From positions 1 through 64,000 of the forward strand of contig NZ_PKFN01000013.1 of NCBI RefSeq assembly GCF_002933395.1: a stretch of 64,000 bases of DNA, read 5' to 3'. Positions 1 to 8,825 of the stretch are shown in pieces. A program made the translations under genes and the position numbers. Every line of letters begins with the position of its first letter. Position 1 is the stretch's first letter. Under the pieces are notes generated by a model, which ran no database searches, was not told where the DNA came from, and saw only the letters and a program-made list of their open reading frames with translations. The DNA comes from Yoonia maritima (GTDB lineage Bacteria; Pseudomonadota; Alphaproteobacteria; Rhodobacterales; Rhodobacteraceae).

Positions 1-295
1 GCGACCGTAGCACAGGCTATTTCTACAGCGCACAGGCCGGCCCAACCAGGAAAGGTTTTTAAGATGTCGCGCTCCTCCTTGAGGATGCGGTGCTCGCGGC
101 GCAGCCGGTCATTCTCTTGGGCAAGGCTCAAATCCTCGCCCGAAACACATGCGTGTCTCGATGCGCCGTAATCCACTTGTTCAGCGTCGACATGCCAACA
201 CCCAGATCGTCAGCCACTTGCTTGCGTGTCAGCCCACTGGTCAGCGCGATGCGCACCGCATCTTGGCGGAATTCGTTCGTCGGTTTCAGTCCCAT
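1..295 (-). pseudogene. IS3-family transposase OrfA fragment, frameshifted
   Basis: Reading from an ATG at 295 leftwards, the product begins MGLKPTNEFRQDAVRIAL and carries an IS3/IS911 OrfA-type helix-turn-helix (LTRKQVADDLGVGMSTLNKW). That frame stops at 128. In another frame the same strand continues with EDLSLAQENDRLRREHRILK, the leucine-zipper-like tail expected of OrfA. Comparing the two parts, a single missing base near position 144 explains the break. Beyond that tail, towards position 1, the usual OrfA ending is not recognisable, and no OrfB (DDE integrase) is visible inside the window. I call it a degraded IS3-family element. The rest of the element may lie upstream of the window or may be lost. 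Confidence 0.7.
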
Positions 296-395
296 AGTCA
301 GTCTCCTTTGCTGATGGCGTGGATGCCCCCGACCAACCGGCATCGTAAAGTGCCACTGTGGTGTTTCAGAAAGCATCAACAAAGGGAGAGTATCC

Positions 396-1420
396 ATGTC
401 AGAAGTCGCCATGATCGGCATAGACCTTGCAAAGCGTGTGTTTCAACTTCACGGGGCTTGCGCCAAAGGAACAGTTGTTTTTCGCAAAAAGCTGACACGC
501 ATTCGGCTTCTTGCGTTTATGAGCCAACAATCCGCTGCGTCGTTGCGATGGAGGCGTGTGCGACTGCGCATAGCTGGGGCCGAGAATTTGTGAAGCTTGG
601 ACATACCGTACGATTGATTGCGCCAAACTATGTGAAGCGGTTCGCTAAACGACAAAAGAACGATGTTGCAGACGCTGAAGCCATCGTTGAAGCTGCATCA
701 CGACCAACCATGCGGTTTGTAGAACTAAAGTCCGAAGCCCAGCAGGCGCGGGCCATGCTGTTTCGCACACGACAGATGTTTGTCGGTCAGCGCACTCAAA
801 CGATCAACGCATTGCGTGGCCATCTAGCTGAGCACGGCGTTGTTGCGCCACAAGGCGCTATCCAGGTCAAACGCTTGGCTGACGCAGTTGCAGATGAGAC
901 CATTAGTTTGCCTGCGGGCGTTCGAGAACTCGCCAAAGTATACCTCGTCCAAATCGAAGATCTCAGTGCTCAGATTGCAGCACTGGATCGACAGATGAAG
1001 GGTGCCGCCAAAGAAGCTGAAGCGGCACGTCGCGCCCAGACCATGCCGGGTGTGGGGCCAATCACGGCTTTGGCCATAGAAACCTTTGCGCCTGACCTTA
1101 ACTGCTTTCGCCGAGGTCGGGACTTTGCCGCATGGCTGGGTTTGGTCCCCAAGCAGACCTCGACGGGCGGTAAACCTCGCCTCGGTAAGACGTCGAAGAT
1201 GGGCCAACGTGAGATTCGAAGGTTATTGATATCTGGTGCAATGGCCTTTCTTCAAGCCGTTGAGCGCTTTGGCAAGCCTCATGACGGTTGGTTAATCTCC
1301 ATGTTAGAACGCAAACCCCGCATGCTGGTCGGCGTTGCATTAGCGAATAAAATGGCTCGTGGCCTGTGGGCCATGGTGACGAAGCAGGAGGACTACCGAA
1401 ACCCGGCAGCGATGGCATAA
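396..1420 (+). pseudogene. IS110-family transposase, frameshifted
   Basis: The start at 396 (MSEVAMIGIDLAKRVFQLHG) gives the first catalytic Asp region of IS110 DEDD transposases. That frame leaves homology near position 530, and the protein resumes in another frame at CVVAMEACATAHSWGRE. It then continues through KNDVADAEAIVEA (further acidic catalytic residues), the MPGVGPITALAIET helix-hairpin-helix-like segment and the conserved STGGKPRLGKTSKMG serine region, ending at a stop at 1420. One base appears to be missing at about 530, so the gene is probably inactive unless rescued by programmed frameshifting, which is not typical of IS110. About 340 codons are represented, close to the usual family length. 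It sits about 100 bp from the divergent IS3 fragment. Confidence 0.85.
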
Positions 1421-1908
1421 GCGCAATGCAACGTACATCAACATCCGGGACTTGAGTGTGTGAGGAGATCGAAGAACAGTAAGGGAAAATGATCGGAAAG
1501 ATCCGGACCAGACAAAACAGTTTTACTGCAGGAGCCAATGAGCTCGATTTGTTGATCTGTCTTTGGTTCGCGCATCGCCATACCGGCCCGTGGCTGTATC
1601 AACCGCCGCAACGAGAGGCCTGATACATGACCGCATCCGATCACACACTCAAACCGTTCAGAAATCTCTTGCACCAATGGGGGCATCCATACATGCAGTA
1701 AATGCTATCAAAGGGGCGGCACGAAACCGCGACGGCCCCAAAGTGTCTACAATACCACGGGCTATTCATTACCCGCAGGTGTGATCTGAGTACTAGCAGG
1801 CCTGCGTGGCAGGAACTTTTTCTTTCTATTTTGCAGCTTTGTTGATTTTGTGCTTTTTGGTAGTCGTTGTTTGCAGATCCAGATATTCGACACAGCAAAC
1901 GGAATATC
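1421..1908. other. IS-flanking DNA with no convincing gene
   Basis: This stretch follows the IS110 stop codon. I see no open frame with protein-like composition. IS110/IS1111-type elements often carry a noncoding 3' segment, and positions 1421-1690 may be that segment, but I could not define its end. The remainder up to 1908 is presumably the promoter and leader region of the following YeiH-family gene; it is AT-richer from about 1800. Confidence 0.4.
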
Positions 1909-2889
1909 ATGCTAATGAAATTAAAGATCACCTTTCCTGGCCTTCTATTTGCCGGAATGGTCGCCATGGCGGCACAGTTTTTATCCGATCACTATGGCGC
2001 GCCTGTTATGCTTATGGCGATCTTGCTTGGGATCCCGTTCCAGTTTCTATCAACCGAAGAACGCACCGCGCCCGGTATCGGTTTTGCATCACGCAATGTT
2101 TTGCGCGTCGGAGTAGCATTACTGGGGGTGCGTGTTAGCGTTGATATGGTTGCGGAAATTGGGTTCGCCAATGTTGCGCTCGTTGCCTGCGGTGTGGTGT
2201 TAACCATTGCATTGGGGCTGATGATGGCCCCGCTATTCGGCCGTGATCGGGCCTTTGGGTTTCTGACAGGCAGCGCGGTGGCGATTTGTGGGGCGTCTGC
2301 GGCAATGGCGATTGCCTCGCTGTTACCCAAAGGCGAAAACAGCGAACGCGATGTGACGTTTACCGTCGTTTCGGTGACGCTTGCCTCAACGGTTGCGATG
2401 ATCGCCTATCCAATTTTGATCAGCTACCTTGGCATGGATAGCCAATCCGCCGGGGTCTTTCTGGGCGGCACAATTCATGACGTGGCCCAAGTCGTCGGCG
2501 CAGGATATTCGGTATCGGACGAAACAGGTGATATTTCCACATTGGTAAAGCTGTTCCGGGTCGGAATGCTTGCACCGGTCGTGTTCATTGGGGCGCTATT
2601 CTTACGGCAGTCTGGCCAAGGGGCCGAAGGCGTACCCCTCATCCCCGGCTTTGTCATTGGGTTCTTGGTCCTTGCAGGATTGAATTCATTTGGCTGGCTA
2701 CCGACATGGGCAATTCAATTCGCCGACACCGTATCGCGTGCTTGTTTGGTAACAGCTGTGGCTGCCGTTGGCATGAAAACATCATTCGAGGACCTGCGAT
2801 CGGTAGGGAAATCTGCCCCGATTATGATCCTTATCCTAACTGCGGCGCTCGCCGTTTACGTGCTACTAGGCCAGCAGATGCTGACCTAG
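1909..2889 (+). CDS. YeiH/YadS-family putative sulfate exporter-type membrane protein
   Basis: The 326-residue hydrophobic protein has about ten predicted membrane helices and matches the UPF0324/YeiH family (Cons_hypoth698). Family landmarks visible are the RNVLRVGVALLGVRVS segment, the SAVAICGASAAMAIASL helix followed by a hydrophilic loop, and the FLGGTIHDVAQVVGAGYS motif with KLFRVGMLAPVV after it. The substrate is not established for most members; database entries often name it a putative sulfate exporter. An in-frame ATG also exists at 1867, but MLMKLKITF at 1909 (or the ATG at 1915) begins just before the first helix and is preferred. It runs convergently into tonB with only 11 bp between the stop codons, and no regulator is adjacent. 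Confidence 0.75.
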   Translation: MLMKLKITFPGLLFAGMVAMAAQFLSDHYGAPVMLMAILLGIPFQFLSTEERTAPGIGFASRNVLRVGVALLGVRVSVDMVAEIGFANVALVACGVVLTIALGLMMAPLFGRDRAFGFLTGSAVAICGASAAMAIASLLPKGENSERDVTFTVVSVTLASTVAMIAYPILISYLGMDSQSAGVFLGGTIHDVAQVVGAGYSVSDETGDISTLVKLFRVGMLAPVVFIGALFLRQSGQGAEGVPLIPGFVIGFLVLAGLNSFGWLPTWAIQFADTVSRACLVTAVAAVGMKTSFEDLRSVGKSAPIMILILTAALAVYVLLGQQMLT

Positions 2890-2900
2890 TAATCAGGTGG

Positions 2901-3743
2901 CTATCGGGTGGTAATCTCGACCTGAAAGCGTGTGCGCGCACCTGCGGGTGGCGCAGGGAACGGGCTGGCACGTTGCAGAATTTGCAACGCCATCTGATCC
3001 AATGCCGCGCTGCCAGAACTGCGTGCTATTTGTGCTGAGGCAAGGCTGCCGTTCGCGCCAATGCTAAACGCGACCATTGCAGCACCTCGTTCGCTGGTGC
3101 GCGGACGGCGCACACGTGAAATGCGTCGCATCACCTGTCCAGGGTAGTTTGTAACTGCTGCATTACTGACTGGTGCTGAATCCCCAGATGAGGCTTGCGA
3201 TCCAGATGATACTTGGGTGGATGCCGTTTGACGATTATTTGATCCAGCGGTTGCCTGCTGGTTTGCATTGCCGCGTTCCTGTACTGGCGTTGTCCGCTGC
3301 GCAAGGTTTCTGGGACGTGCGGTTGGCCGGATGGACGTCGTTGGGGAATTGTCGATCGCTTCGGCTTCGACTGGTTCGACCGGAGTAACTGGTGGTGTCG
3401 GTGGGACTACGGGTGCAACGGTCGGCTCCACGACCTCTGGTGCCTCGGGTGCTGGGGCTGGTTCAACTTGGGCCGCGACAACCGGGTTCACACCAGTCAT
3501 CGTGGCGGGCATCACAGGCGCCGGAGTGGTTGGTGCAACAGGGGCAGGGGCTGCAACCGTGGGCGTCATTACCCCAACGGCCATATCAGCGAAAGACGAC
3601 CCCATCTTTGCCTCAACTGACGCACCCGCAGCTGCGATGAGAATGGGTGGAGGCGCGGCAGCAGGCCGCCAAAAAACAGCAACATGCAGCGCCATCGCCG
3701 CAACAAGAGCAACTACTTTGATACTATGAGATTGGGCAATCAT
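2901..3743 (-). CDS. tonB: TonB-family energy transducer of the heme locus
   Basis: The protein has 280 residues. It has an N-terminal membrane anchor (about residues 8-26), a long Pro/Ala/Glu-rich periplasmic spacer (about 60-140), a Ser/Gln/Asn-rich stretch, and a C-terminal TonB-like domain (about 200-280) with YPGQVMRRISRVRR at its start and ARTRFQVEITTR at its end. It transmits the proton-motive force collected by ExbB/ExbD to the outer-membrane receptor encoded at the head of the same operon. Its ATG overlaps the stop of the second exbD (ATGA), so translation is probably coupled. It is the last gene of the receptor-exbBDD-tonB arm. The C-terminal domain is divergent but the context makes the assignment firm. 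Confidence 0.9.
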   Translation of the reverse strand: MIAQSHSIKVVALVAAMALHVAVFWRPAAAPPPILIAAAGASVEAKMGSSFADMAVGVMTPTVAAPAPVAPTTPAPVMPATMTGVNPVVAAQVEPAPAPEAPEVVEPTVAPVVPPTPPVTPVEPVEAEAIDNSPTTSIRPTARPRNLAQRTTPVQERGNANQQATAGSNNRQTASTQVSSGSQASSGDSAPVSNAAVTNYPGQVMRRISRVRRPRTSERGAAMVAFSIGANGSLASAQIARSSGSAALDQMALQILQRASPFPAPPAGARTRFQVEITTR

Positions 3744-4117
3744 TGTATGGACCGCTCGGTAGCAATGAGGACTGTTTCAGCACCAGCTTCACGCAAAGCT
3801 GCACCAATCTGTAGCAGTGTTTTCGCGGGAAGCGCTTGATCGGGAACAACCCGAACGGTTTCCGCGTCATGGGTTGCGTAATAGTCTTGGGCGCTCGCGA
3901 TCGGTTGACCGTCAGCCTGCAGCGTTCCGTCTGCGTTTATAACCAACCCTTCGGGTGGCGCCGCGCTATCAAGGTCAGCGGTATTCACTAGAGTGAGCTC
4001 TGGGTCCAAAGGCGGCGCGAGAGTGCCAGCAATCAGAAAGAAGATGAGCATCAGGAAAACCACGTTAATCAACGCGATTGTTGGTTCGCCCTTTGCCTTG
4101 CGACGTCTTGGTTTCAT
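3740..4117 (-). CDS. exbD: ExbD-like protein 2, with Asn at the usual proton-carrying Asp
   Basis: This is a 125-residue ExbD/TolR-type protein: short basic cytoplasmic tail, one membrane helix (about residues 14-34) and a periplasmic domain. In ExbD and TolR the membrane helix begins with an Asp essential for proton coupling (Asp25 in E. coli ExbD). Here the equivalent segment reads LINVVFLMLIFF, so residue 18 is Asn (codon AAC, positions 4066-4064). The preceding paralogue has the normal LIDVIFLL. ExbD acts as a dimer inside an ExbB pentamer, so I infer this may be the non-protonated half of a heterodimer. It overlaps both neighbours by four bases (ATGA), which suggests tight stoichiometric co-expression. 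Confidence 0.88.
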   Translation of the reverse strand: MKPRRRKAKGEPTIALINVVFLMLIFFLIAGTLAPPLDPELTLVNTADLDSAAPPEGLVINADGTLQADGQPIASAQDYYATHDAETVRVVPDQALPAKTLLQIGAALREAGAETVLIATERSIQ

Positions 4118-4488
4118 GCTGGCACCAACACATTAAGGGTGAGATGAGGGATCATTTTGACCACGGCTAAGACATCCGTCAGGCGCTGGGCGGTTACTTC
4201 TGGCCCTAGACCGACGATTGCTGCTGTCGGTGCATCAGGTTCGCCAGCAAGCGCTGCAGGCAGACCATCAAGCGCAATCGTTTCGCCGTTCAAGCTGATT
4301 TCGTCTGATGTGACCCGAAGGAACATGGGCGTCGTTTGTGATGCAACCGTTCCGGCAGTTCCAACCGGAAGTGGGACTTCGGAGAACTTTGAAAAAGTCG
4401 AAGACAGCATGAAAAACAACAACAGCAAAAAGATGACATCAATGAGTGATGTCATCGATAGCCGGTTTTTACGTTTCTTACGCTGCAT
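4114..4488 (-). CDS. exbD: ExbD-like protein 1, canonical
   Basis: The 124-residue ExbD/TolR-family protein has a basic N-terminus (MQRKKRKNRLSM), a single membrane helix starting TSLIDVIFLLLLFFML with the conserved Asp at residue 17, and a periplasmic domain of about 85 residues. It forms the stator of the TonB motor with ExbB. The gene overlaps the end of exbB by 11 bases, and its stop overlaps the start of the second exbD. Two consecutive exbD genes in one operon suggest a heteromeric ExbD pair or specialised roles. Confidence 0.92.
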   Translation of the reverse strand: MQRKKRKNRLSMTSLIDVIFLLLLFFMLSSTFSKFSEVPLPVGTAGTVASQTTPMFLRVTSDEISLNGETIALDGLPAALAGEPDAPTAAIVGLGPEVTAQRLTDVLAVVKMIPHLTLNVLVPA

Positions 4489-5140
4489 TGGCGCTTGGCT
4501 GCTTTTCGCTCCAGCTTTCGCTTGGGGCGACGACGGCTTGGATCACTTGGCCCGCAAAAACACGTTCTGCATCCATGCGCTGTTCAAACCATGACAGGAC
4601 CAGTGAAGTTGGCATGGCAACCGCCAGCCCCACAGCTGTTGTCATCAACGCGACCCAAATACCGCCAGCAAGGATCGAAGGATCAACCTGATTGCCTGCG
4701 TCCTGTAGTGATTGGAATGCTGAAATCATGCCAAGAACGGTACCAAAAAGGCCCAACAGTGGTGCTAACTGAGCGACGTTGTCCAAAAAGCGAAAACCGC
4801 GTTCGAGCTTTAGGAAACGCGCCTCGGCCTCGGCCTCTAGTCGTGCAGATAGATCAGATGGTGCGGTGTCGCGCACGTAATATGCGGTGCGGATAACCGG
4901 AGCGAGATAGCTATTGCTGCGGTTCAACGCTTCAATCGCGGGCGCATGCTGGTTCTGGTCCCAAAGGTTCACAGACTGACGCAGCACAACATGGCGACCA
5001 ACGCCAGCACGGTAAAACTGCCATAGCTTATACAGGGTGACAGTCACAGCGAGCACAGAGCAGGCAATCAAAATAGCGACAACCGGGCCACCAGTTTCGA
5101 TAATCCCAAGAAGCGGGGCGATGAGCGTTTGAAAATCCAT
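4478..5140 (-). CDS. exbB: ExbB/TolQ/MotA-family proton channel subunit
   Basis: This 220-residue membrane protein starts at MDFQTLIAPLLG. A longer reading back to 5194 is rejected because it runs into the preceding gene. It has an N-terminal helix (about residues 15-40), a cytoplasmic loop, and two C-terminal helices around LAPLLGLFGTVLGMISAF and GIWVALMTTAVGLAVAMP, the core signature of ExbB/TolQ/MotA proteins. It forms the pentameric channel that houses ExbD and energises TonB. Its ATG shares a base with the stop of the upstream small gene (TAATG). Confidence 0.92.
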   Translation of the reverse strand: MDFQTLIAPLLGIIETGGPVVAILIACSVLAVTVTLYKLWQFYRAGVGRHVVLRQSVNLWDQNQHAPAIEALNRSNSYLAPVIRTAYYVRDTAPSDLSARLEAEAEARFLKLERGFRFLDNVAQLAPLLGLFGTVLGMISAFQSLQDAGNQVDPSILAGGIWVALMTTAVGLAVAMPTSLVLSWFEQRMDAERVFAGQVIQAVVAPSESWSEKQPSANAA

Positions 5141-5568
5141 TATCCTAATAGTCCAATCTCGGTACGGCTGGTTAATTCCAGCGTCGTTGCGCAAACATCT
5201 GCGCCCAATTCGCCAGCTTCACATGTGCTCGCGCCATTGATGAGGATCCGGCTAAGGTCGGAACATGTCATTCCTGCGAATTCAAACTGACGAACGCGTG
5301 CGCGTCCGGCTGGTAGGTTTCCAAAATCAAGTAATGTTAGCTGCTGAACGCCGCCATCTGCGTTGAACAAGACAGCTTCGTAGGCTGCTTTGCTGATGTC
5401 AGATGGATGATCATTCTGTATCAAAAACGACAACCGACACGCGGTGTCGGTGGTTTGTGCAGTGTTCAATTCAATGTTGAGTTTTGGTTCTACCGCCACT
5501 TCCTCTGCCGCGGCGGGTGCCGCGACAGAGAGGACGATGGCGAAGTGCCAAAGTGTGCTGATACGCAT
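5140..5568 (-). CDS. Small secreted protein between heme receptor and exbB
   Basis: The 142-residue product begins with a clear Sec signal (MRISTLWHFAIVLSVAAPAAA, cleavage likely after the Ala-rich stretch near residue 21), leaving a mature periplasmic protein of about 120 residues. The mature part has four Cys residues (in ACRLSF, MTCSDL, STCEAG, DVCATT) that could form two disulfides. Its composition suggests a small beta-sandwich, but I do not recognise a named domain. It starts three bases after the receptor stop and overlaps the exbB start, so it is embedded in the heme TonB operon. A role in the receptor-TonB pathway or as a periplasmic heme-handling accessory is inference only. Confidence 0.85.
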   Translation of the reverse strand: MRISTLWHFAIVLSVAAPAAAEEVAVEPKLNIELNTAQTTDTACRLSFLIQNDHPSDISKAAYEAVLFNADGGVQQLTLLDFGNLPAGRARVRQFEFAGMTCSDLSRILINGASTCEAGELGADVCATTLELTSRTEIGLLG

Positions 5569-5570
5569 GA

Positions 5571-7541
5571 TCAGAAGGTCCTTGCTAGGGTGAGTTTTAC
5601 ATTGCGGCCCGGTGCGGGACGTGTGGCTTGTGCCAAGCTGGGAGTGTAGTCGACGTCAAAGGCATTCTCGACACCAAGGCGCATTTGTGTGCCTTCAAGA
5701 ATACCAGACTGCGGAACATATGTAGCGCGCAGGTTGTTCACGACGTAACCGTCATACTCTGTACCATTGCGTGTGATGTCAGCGCCCACAACGGTTTCAA
5801 AGCTCAGGTCGAGTTCTTCGCCGAATTTTTTGCCAACGGCAAGAAGTAGGCTGTTGGCTGGGGTGTTGCGCCAGTCACTTGCAGTACCGGTCGCATCATA
5901 AGACGTGCCGTCAACAATGTTTGCGTTCACGTCAACGTATATACCGGTTTCCAAGGAATAGGATGCTTCGATTTCTACGCCTTCGGTTTCGACCTTGGAC
6001 ACGCCAGAGTACGATGTAACGTCCCAAAGTGTGGTTTGATAAACGTTGGCTTTTACGCTCAGGCTATCGCCCGATGTAATGACATCAAGATTATCAAACG
6101 ACGCACCCACTTCAAAGGTTTCTGCTTTCTCGCTTTGGGTCATATACGTTGCGTTGCCCAAATCATCGAGAATTGGAAGATTTTCGGTATATGCGGCGCT
6201 ACCAAATACAGCAAAGCCACTTTCAAAGGCATAGCGTGCGGAAATGCCGCCCATTACAGCGTCGTTGTCATATGTTCCATCGGTCGGTGCTGTGTCACCC
6301 TCAATATGCGAAGTTTCGGCACGCAATGCTGGGGTCAATGTAAAGCTGTCACCAAACTGCAGCTCGTCAATCAAGAAGACCGCAACCCTGTCGTCGGAGC
6401 CACCTGGTGCTGAAGAGGCCGTTAAGCGATCTTTGTGAATAAGCTCAAGACCGGATTGCAGCGTATGGTTTACGGCGCCTGTCGCAAAAAGGCTGGTGTT
6501 TTCTGCACGTAGCTTAGTTGTTTGATACTGATGGTCCGCATTAAGCAACGCAGATGTTCCACCGGACGCGTCTTCTTGCTCAATTTCTTGATCTGAATAG
6601 GACAAGGTGACGTTCAGATCGATTAGATCGTTTCCGACGGGGTTGTATTCATAGTTTAGCGCAGAAGTGATTGTATGCGTTTCACGGTTAACATACCCGA
6701 ACATTGGGTTCCCGCTGAATGCATCATAAGGCACGCCTTTTTCGTCAGTGCGCGTGTCAGTGTATGACAGGGTGATCGCTTGGTCGTTGTTCTGACCAAA
6801 TGTGTAGCGTCCTTTGATCAGTCCTGATGGCAGTTCAATCCCATCTTCGCCAATGTCTTCGCCAACACCATCTGTCTGAACATCAAGATAACGCTGTGTA
6901 TAGTTCGCGAGGAATTCCATGTTTTCTGTCGGTTGCCACGCAAGAATGGTCGAGCTGGTCACACCGTCGCCGTTGCTAGAGAATTGCAGCGTTTCGCGTG
7001 CTTTGAACCCGATTTCACCATCAGTAAAGTCGGATGCATCTTTGGTATCAAGCTGAACAACACCGCCAACGATACCAGAACCATATGCAAAGCTGCCGAC
7101 GGTTCCGCGGATGACGCTGACTGATTTGTATAGTTCTGGATCAGTGTAAAGCTGAGTACCGATGCGGTACAGTTCTTCTGATCCAACCGAAGCACCGTCT
7201 ACGATGATCGCGACCTTTTGGTCGGACCCATATGTGCCGTTTGCGCCATATCCGCGAATGTTGATGCCAGAGCTTTGTGGCGTCGAACCATTGATCAATG
7301 AAACGCCCGGTACGGAATCAATTAATTCTGCAATCGTACCCGCTTGACGGTCGTCAATTTCTTCTTGATCAACCTTAGTAACTGCTACCGCTGTATCCGT
7401 TTGTACGTCCCGCTTGCTTTCTGCCAGTTCGATCGTGCCTAAAAATGTTTCTTCTTGTGCCACCGCAGCTTGTGCGACCAGCAACCCAAATACCAGGCTG
7501 GTCGTGCTTAACAACGTTGTTTTTACTTGTACTTTTGCCAT
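5571..7541 (-). CDS. TonB-dependent heme/hemoprotein outer-membrane receptor
   Basis: The protein has 656 residues. A signal peptide ends near AQAAVAQ (about residue 28), followed by a candidate TonB box (TIELAES). The plug domain (about 45-155) contains AELIDSVPGVSLING, INIRGYG and VAIIVDG, then a 22-strand-type barrel ending NVKLTLARTF with the expected terminal Phe. The plug and length match the HmuR/HemR-like TonB-dependent hemoglobin/heme receptor group. The substrate is inferred from the divergent hmuSTUV arm. It is the first gene of the receptor-small protein-exbB-exbD-exbD-tonB operon. The 228-bp gap to hmuS holds a promoter-like element on the minus strand. Confidence 0.9.
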   Translation of the reverse strand: MAKVQVKTTLLSTTSLVFGLLVAQAAVAQEETFLGTIELAESKRDVQTDTAVAVTKVDQEEIDDRQAGTIAELIDSVPGVSLINGSTPQSSGINIRGYGANGTYGSDQKVAIIVDGASVGSEELYRIGTQLYTDPELYKSVSVIRGTVGSFAYGSGIVGGVVQLDTKDASDFTDGEIGFKARETLQFSSNGDGVTSSTILAWQPTENMEFLANYTQRYLDVQTDGVGEDIGEDGIELPSGLIKGRYTFGQNNDQAITLSYTDTRTDEKGVPYDAFSGNPMFGYVNRETHTITSALNYEYNPVGNDLIDLNVTLSYSDQEIEQEDASGGTSALLNADHQYQTTKLRAENTSLFATGAVNHTLQSGLELIHKDRLTASSAPGGSDDRVAVFLIDELQFGDSFTLTPALRAETSHIEGDTAPTDGTYDNDAVMGGISARYAFESGFAVFGSAAYTENLPILDDLGNATYMTQSEKAETFEVGASFDNLDVITSGDSLSVKANVYQTTLWDVTSYSGVSKVETEGVEIEASYSLETGIYVDVNANIVDGTSYDATGTASDWRNTPANSLLLAVGKKFGEELDLSFETVVGADITRNGTEYDGYVVNNLRATYVPQSGILEGTQMRLGVENAFDVDYTPSLAQATRPAPGRNVKLTLARTF

Positions 7542-7662
7542 TTCATTTCCCTTGAAGCTGACGGTTGCGAGGGCTTGCTGTGGGGCTGGCGGCGCATGTT
7601 TTTTGTCCCGAGGTGCGAATTATATTTGCATCTCCTGGCGCTTCGCTATTAAACCATACTAA

Positions 7663-7674
7663 TTCTGTCAAGAA
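7663..7674 (-). promoter_or_regulatory. Inverted repeat overlapping a putative -35 of the heme receptor operon
   Basis: Read on the minus strand, TTCTTGACAGAA is a perfect inverted repeat (TTCT/AGAA around a TGAC centre) and contains a consensus-like TTGACA -35 box. An AT-rich -10-like segment (TTTAATA) follows 13 bases downstream, closer than the usual 16-18. The site lies about 125 bases upstream of the receptor start, in the only intergenic space between the two heme arms. It may be an operator for an iron regulator of the Irr/RirA/Fur kind, but it is not a clear match to a published consensus. Confidence 0.4.
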
Positions 7675-7769
7675 TAAATCGGTGGCATTTTATGTCACCT
7701 TAGCCAGGCGGTTTTTGCATTCCCGGCCCAGCCATAACCCACTGAAATTGCACGCAAGCAAGGTGACCC

Positions 7770-8825
7770 ATGGCCGACACAACCCTAATGACACCCGAAG
7801 ACATTCGGACTCAACACGCTGAGAACCCCAAAACACGTGAACGCGACCTTGCGCACAAGTTAGGCATCAGCGAAGCTCAGATCATCGCCGCATATTGCGG
7901 GCAAGGGGCGACACGTATTGACGCGCACCCAGACAACATCATGGGCATTGCGCAGAAATTAGGTGAAGTCATGGCGCTGACCCGCAACGAAAGCTGTGTG
8001 AACGAAAAGGTTGGGGTGTACGAAAACTACCGCTCTGGTCCGCATGCGTCGATGATATTGGCAGACGACATTGACCTGCGGATTTTCCCGGCACACTGGA
8101 AACACGCGTTCTTGTTTGAAAAGCGCACAGATGAATCCATGCGCCGCAGCATTCAAGTATTTGATGCCGCAGGCGACGCCGTTCACAAGATTTTCTTGCG
8201 CGATCCGGCTAGTCACGCCGTTTGGGAAGCTGCCCGGGATAACGGCGCGAGCGAAGATCAAAGTCAGACCATCACGACCACGCCGCGTGTCCCGACAGAA
8301 ACACCAAAGTCCGAACCTGAGAAACTGGATATCTTGCGCAAAGAATGGGCGCGCATGACGGATACGCATCAGTTTATGCGTTTGACCAGCAAGCTAAAGA
8401 TGAACCGCCTTGGCGCGTATCGTATCGTTGGTGCGCCTTTCGTGCGACCGCTTGCCATTGATGCTGTTAACCAAGCACTAGAAGCTGCCGTCGCCAAAGA
8501 GATCGAGATCATGGTCTTTACCGGTAACCGTGGTTGCATCCAAATTCACAGTGGCCCGATCAAAACGCTTCGCCCAATGGGGCCTTGGCAAAACGTCATG
8601 GATCCACGTTTCAACATGCACCTACGCGCAGACCACATCGCCGAAGTCTGGGCTGTTGAGAAACCGACCCAACGTGGCCCTGCGATTTCGATCGAGGCGT
8701 TTGATGCTGATGGAGGCAATATCTTTCAGATCTTTGGTGTGGGCAAACCGGATAACAACCATCGCGCTGCGTGGGACGAACTGGTGAAGGGGCTTCCGGG
8801 TCTCAAGCAAGCGGAGACAGTATAA
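7770..8825 (+). CDS. hmuS: Hemin-degrading/heme-chaperone factor HmuS
   Basis: The 351-residue cytoplasmic protein is a tandem duplication typical of HemS/HmuS/ChuS. The N-terminal half (about residues 35-155) has the VGVYENYRSGPHASMIL block and the C-terminal half (about 185-345) has the CIQIHSGPIKTLRPMGPWQNV and LRADHIAEVWAVEKP blocks. The family accepts heme from the inner-membrane ABC transporter and, in some members, degrades it. A good ribosome site (AAGG six bases upstream) supports the ATG at 7770. The stop shares a base with the hmuT start (TAATG), which marks the first gene of the hmuSTUV operon. Confidence 0.93.
   Translation: MADTTLMTPEDIRTQHAENPKTRERDLAHKLGISEAQIIAAYCGQGATRIDAHPDNIMGIAQKLGEVMALTRNESCVNEKVGVYENYRSGPHASMILADDIDLRIFPAHWKHAFLFEKRTDESMRRSIQVFDAAGDAVHKIFLRDPASHAVWEAARDNGASEDQSQTITTTPRVPTETPKSEPEKLDILRKEWARMTDTHQFMRLTSKLKMNRLGAYRIVGAPFVRPLAIDAVNQALEAAVAKEIEIMVFTGNRGCIQIHSGPIKTLRPMGPWQNVMDPRFNMHLRADHIAEVWAVEKPTQRGPAISIEAFDADGGNIFQIFGVGKPDNNHRAAWDELVKGLPGLKQAETV

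Noticed and set aside
3268..3729. 153-codon Gly/Thr-rich frame on the plus strand
   Set aside because: It is antisense to the Pro/Ala-rich spacer of TonB and has no independent support.
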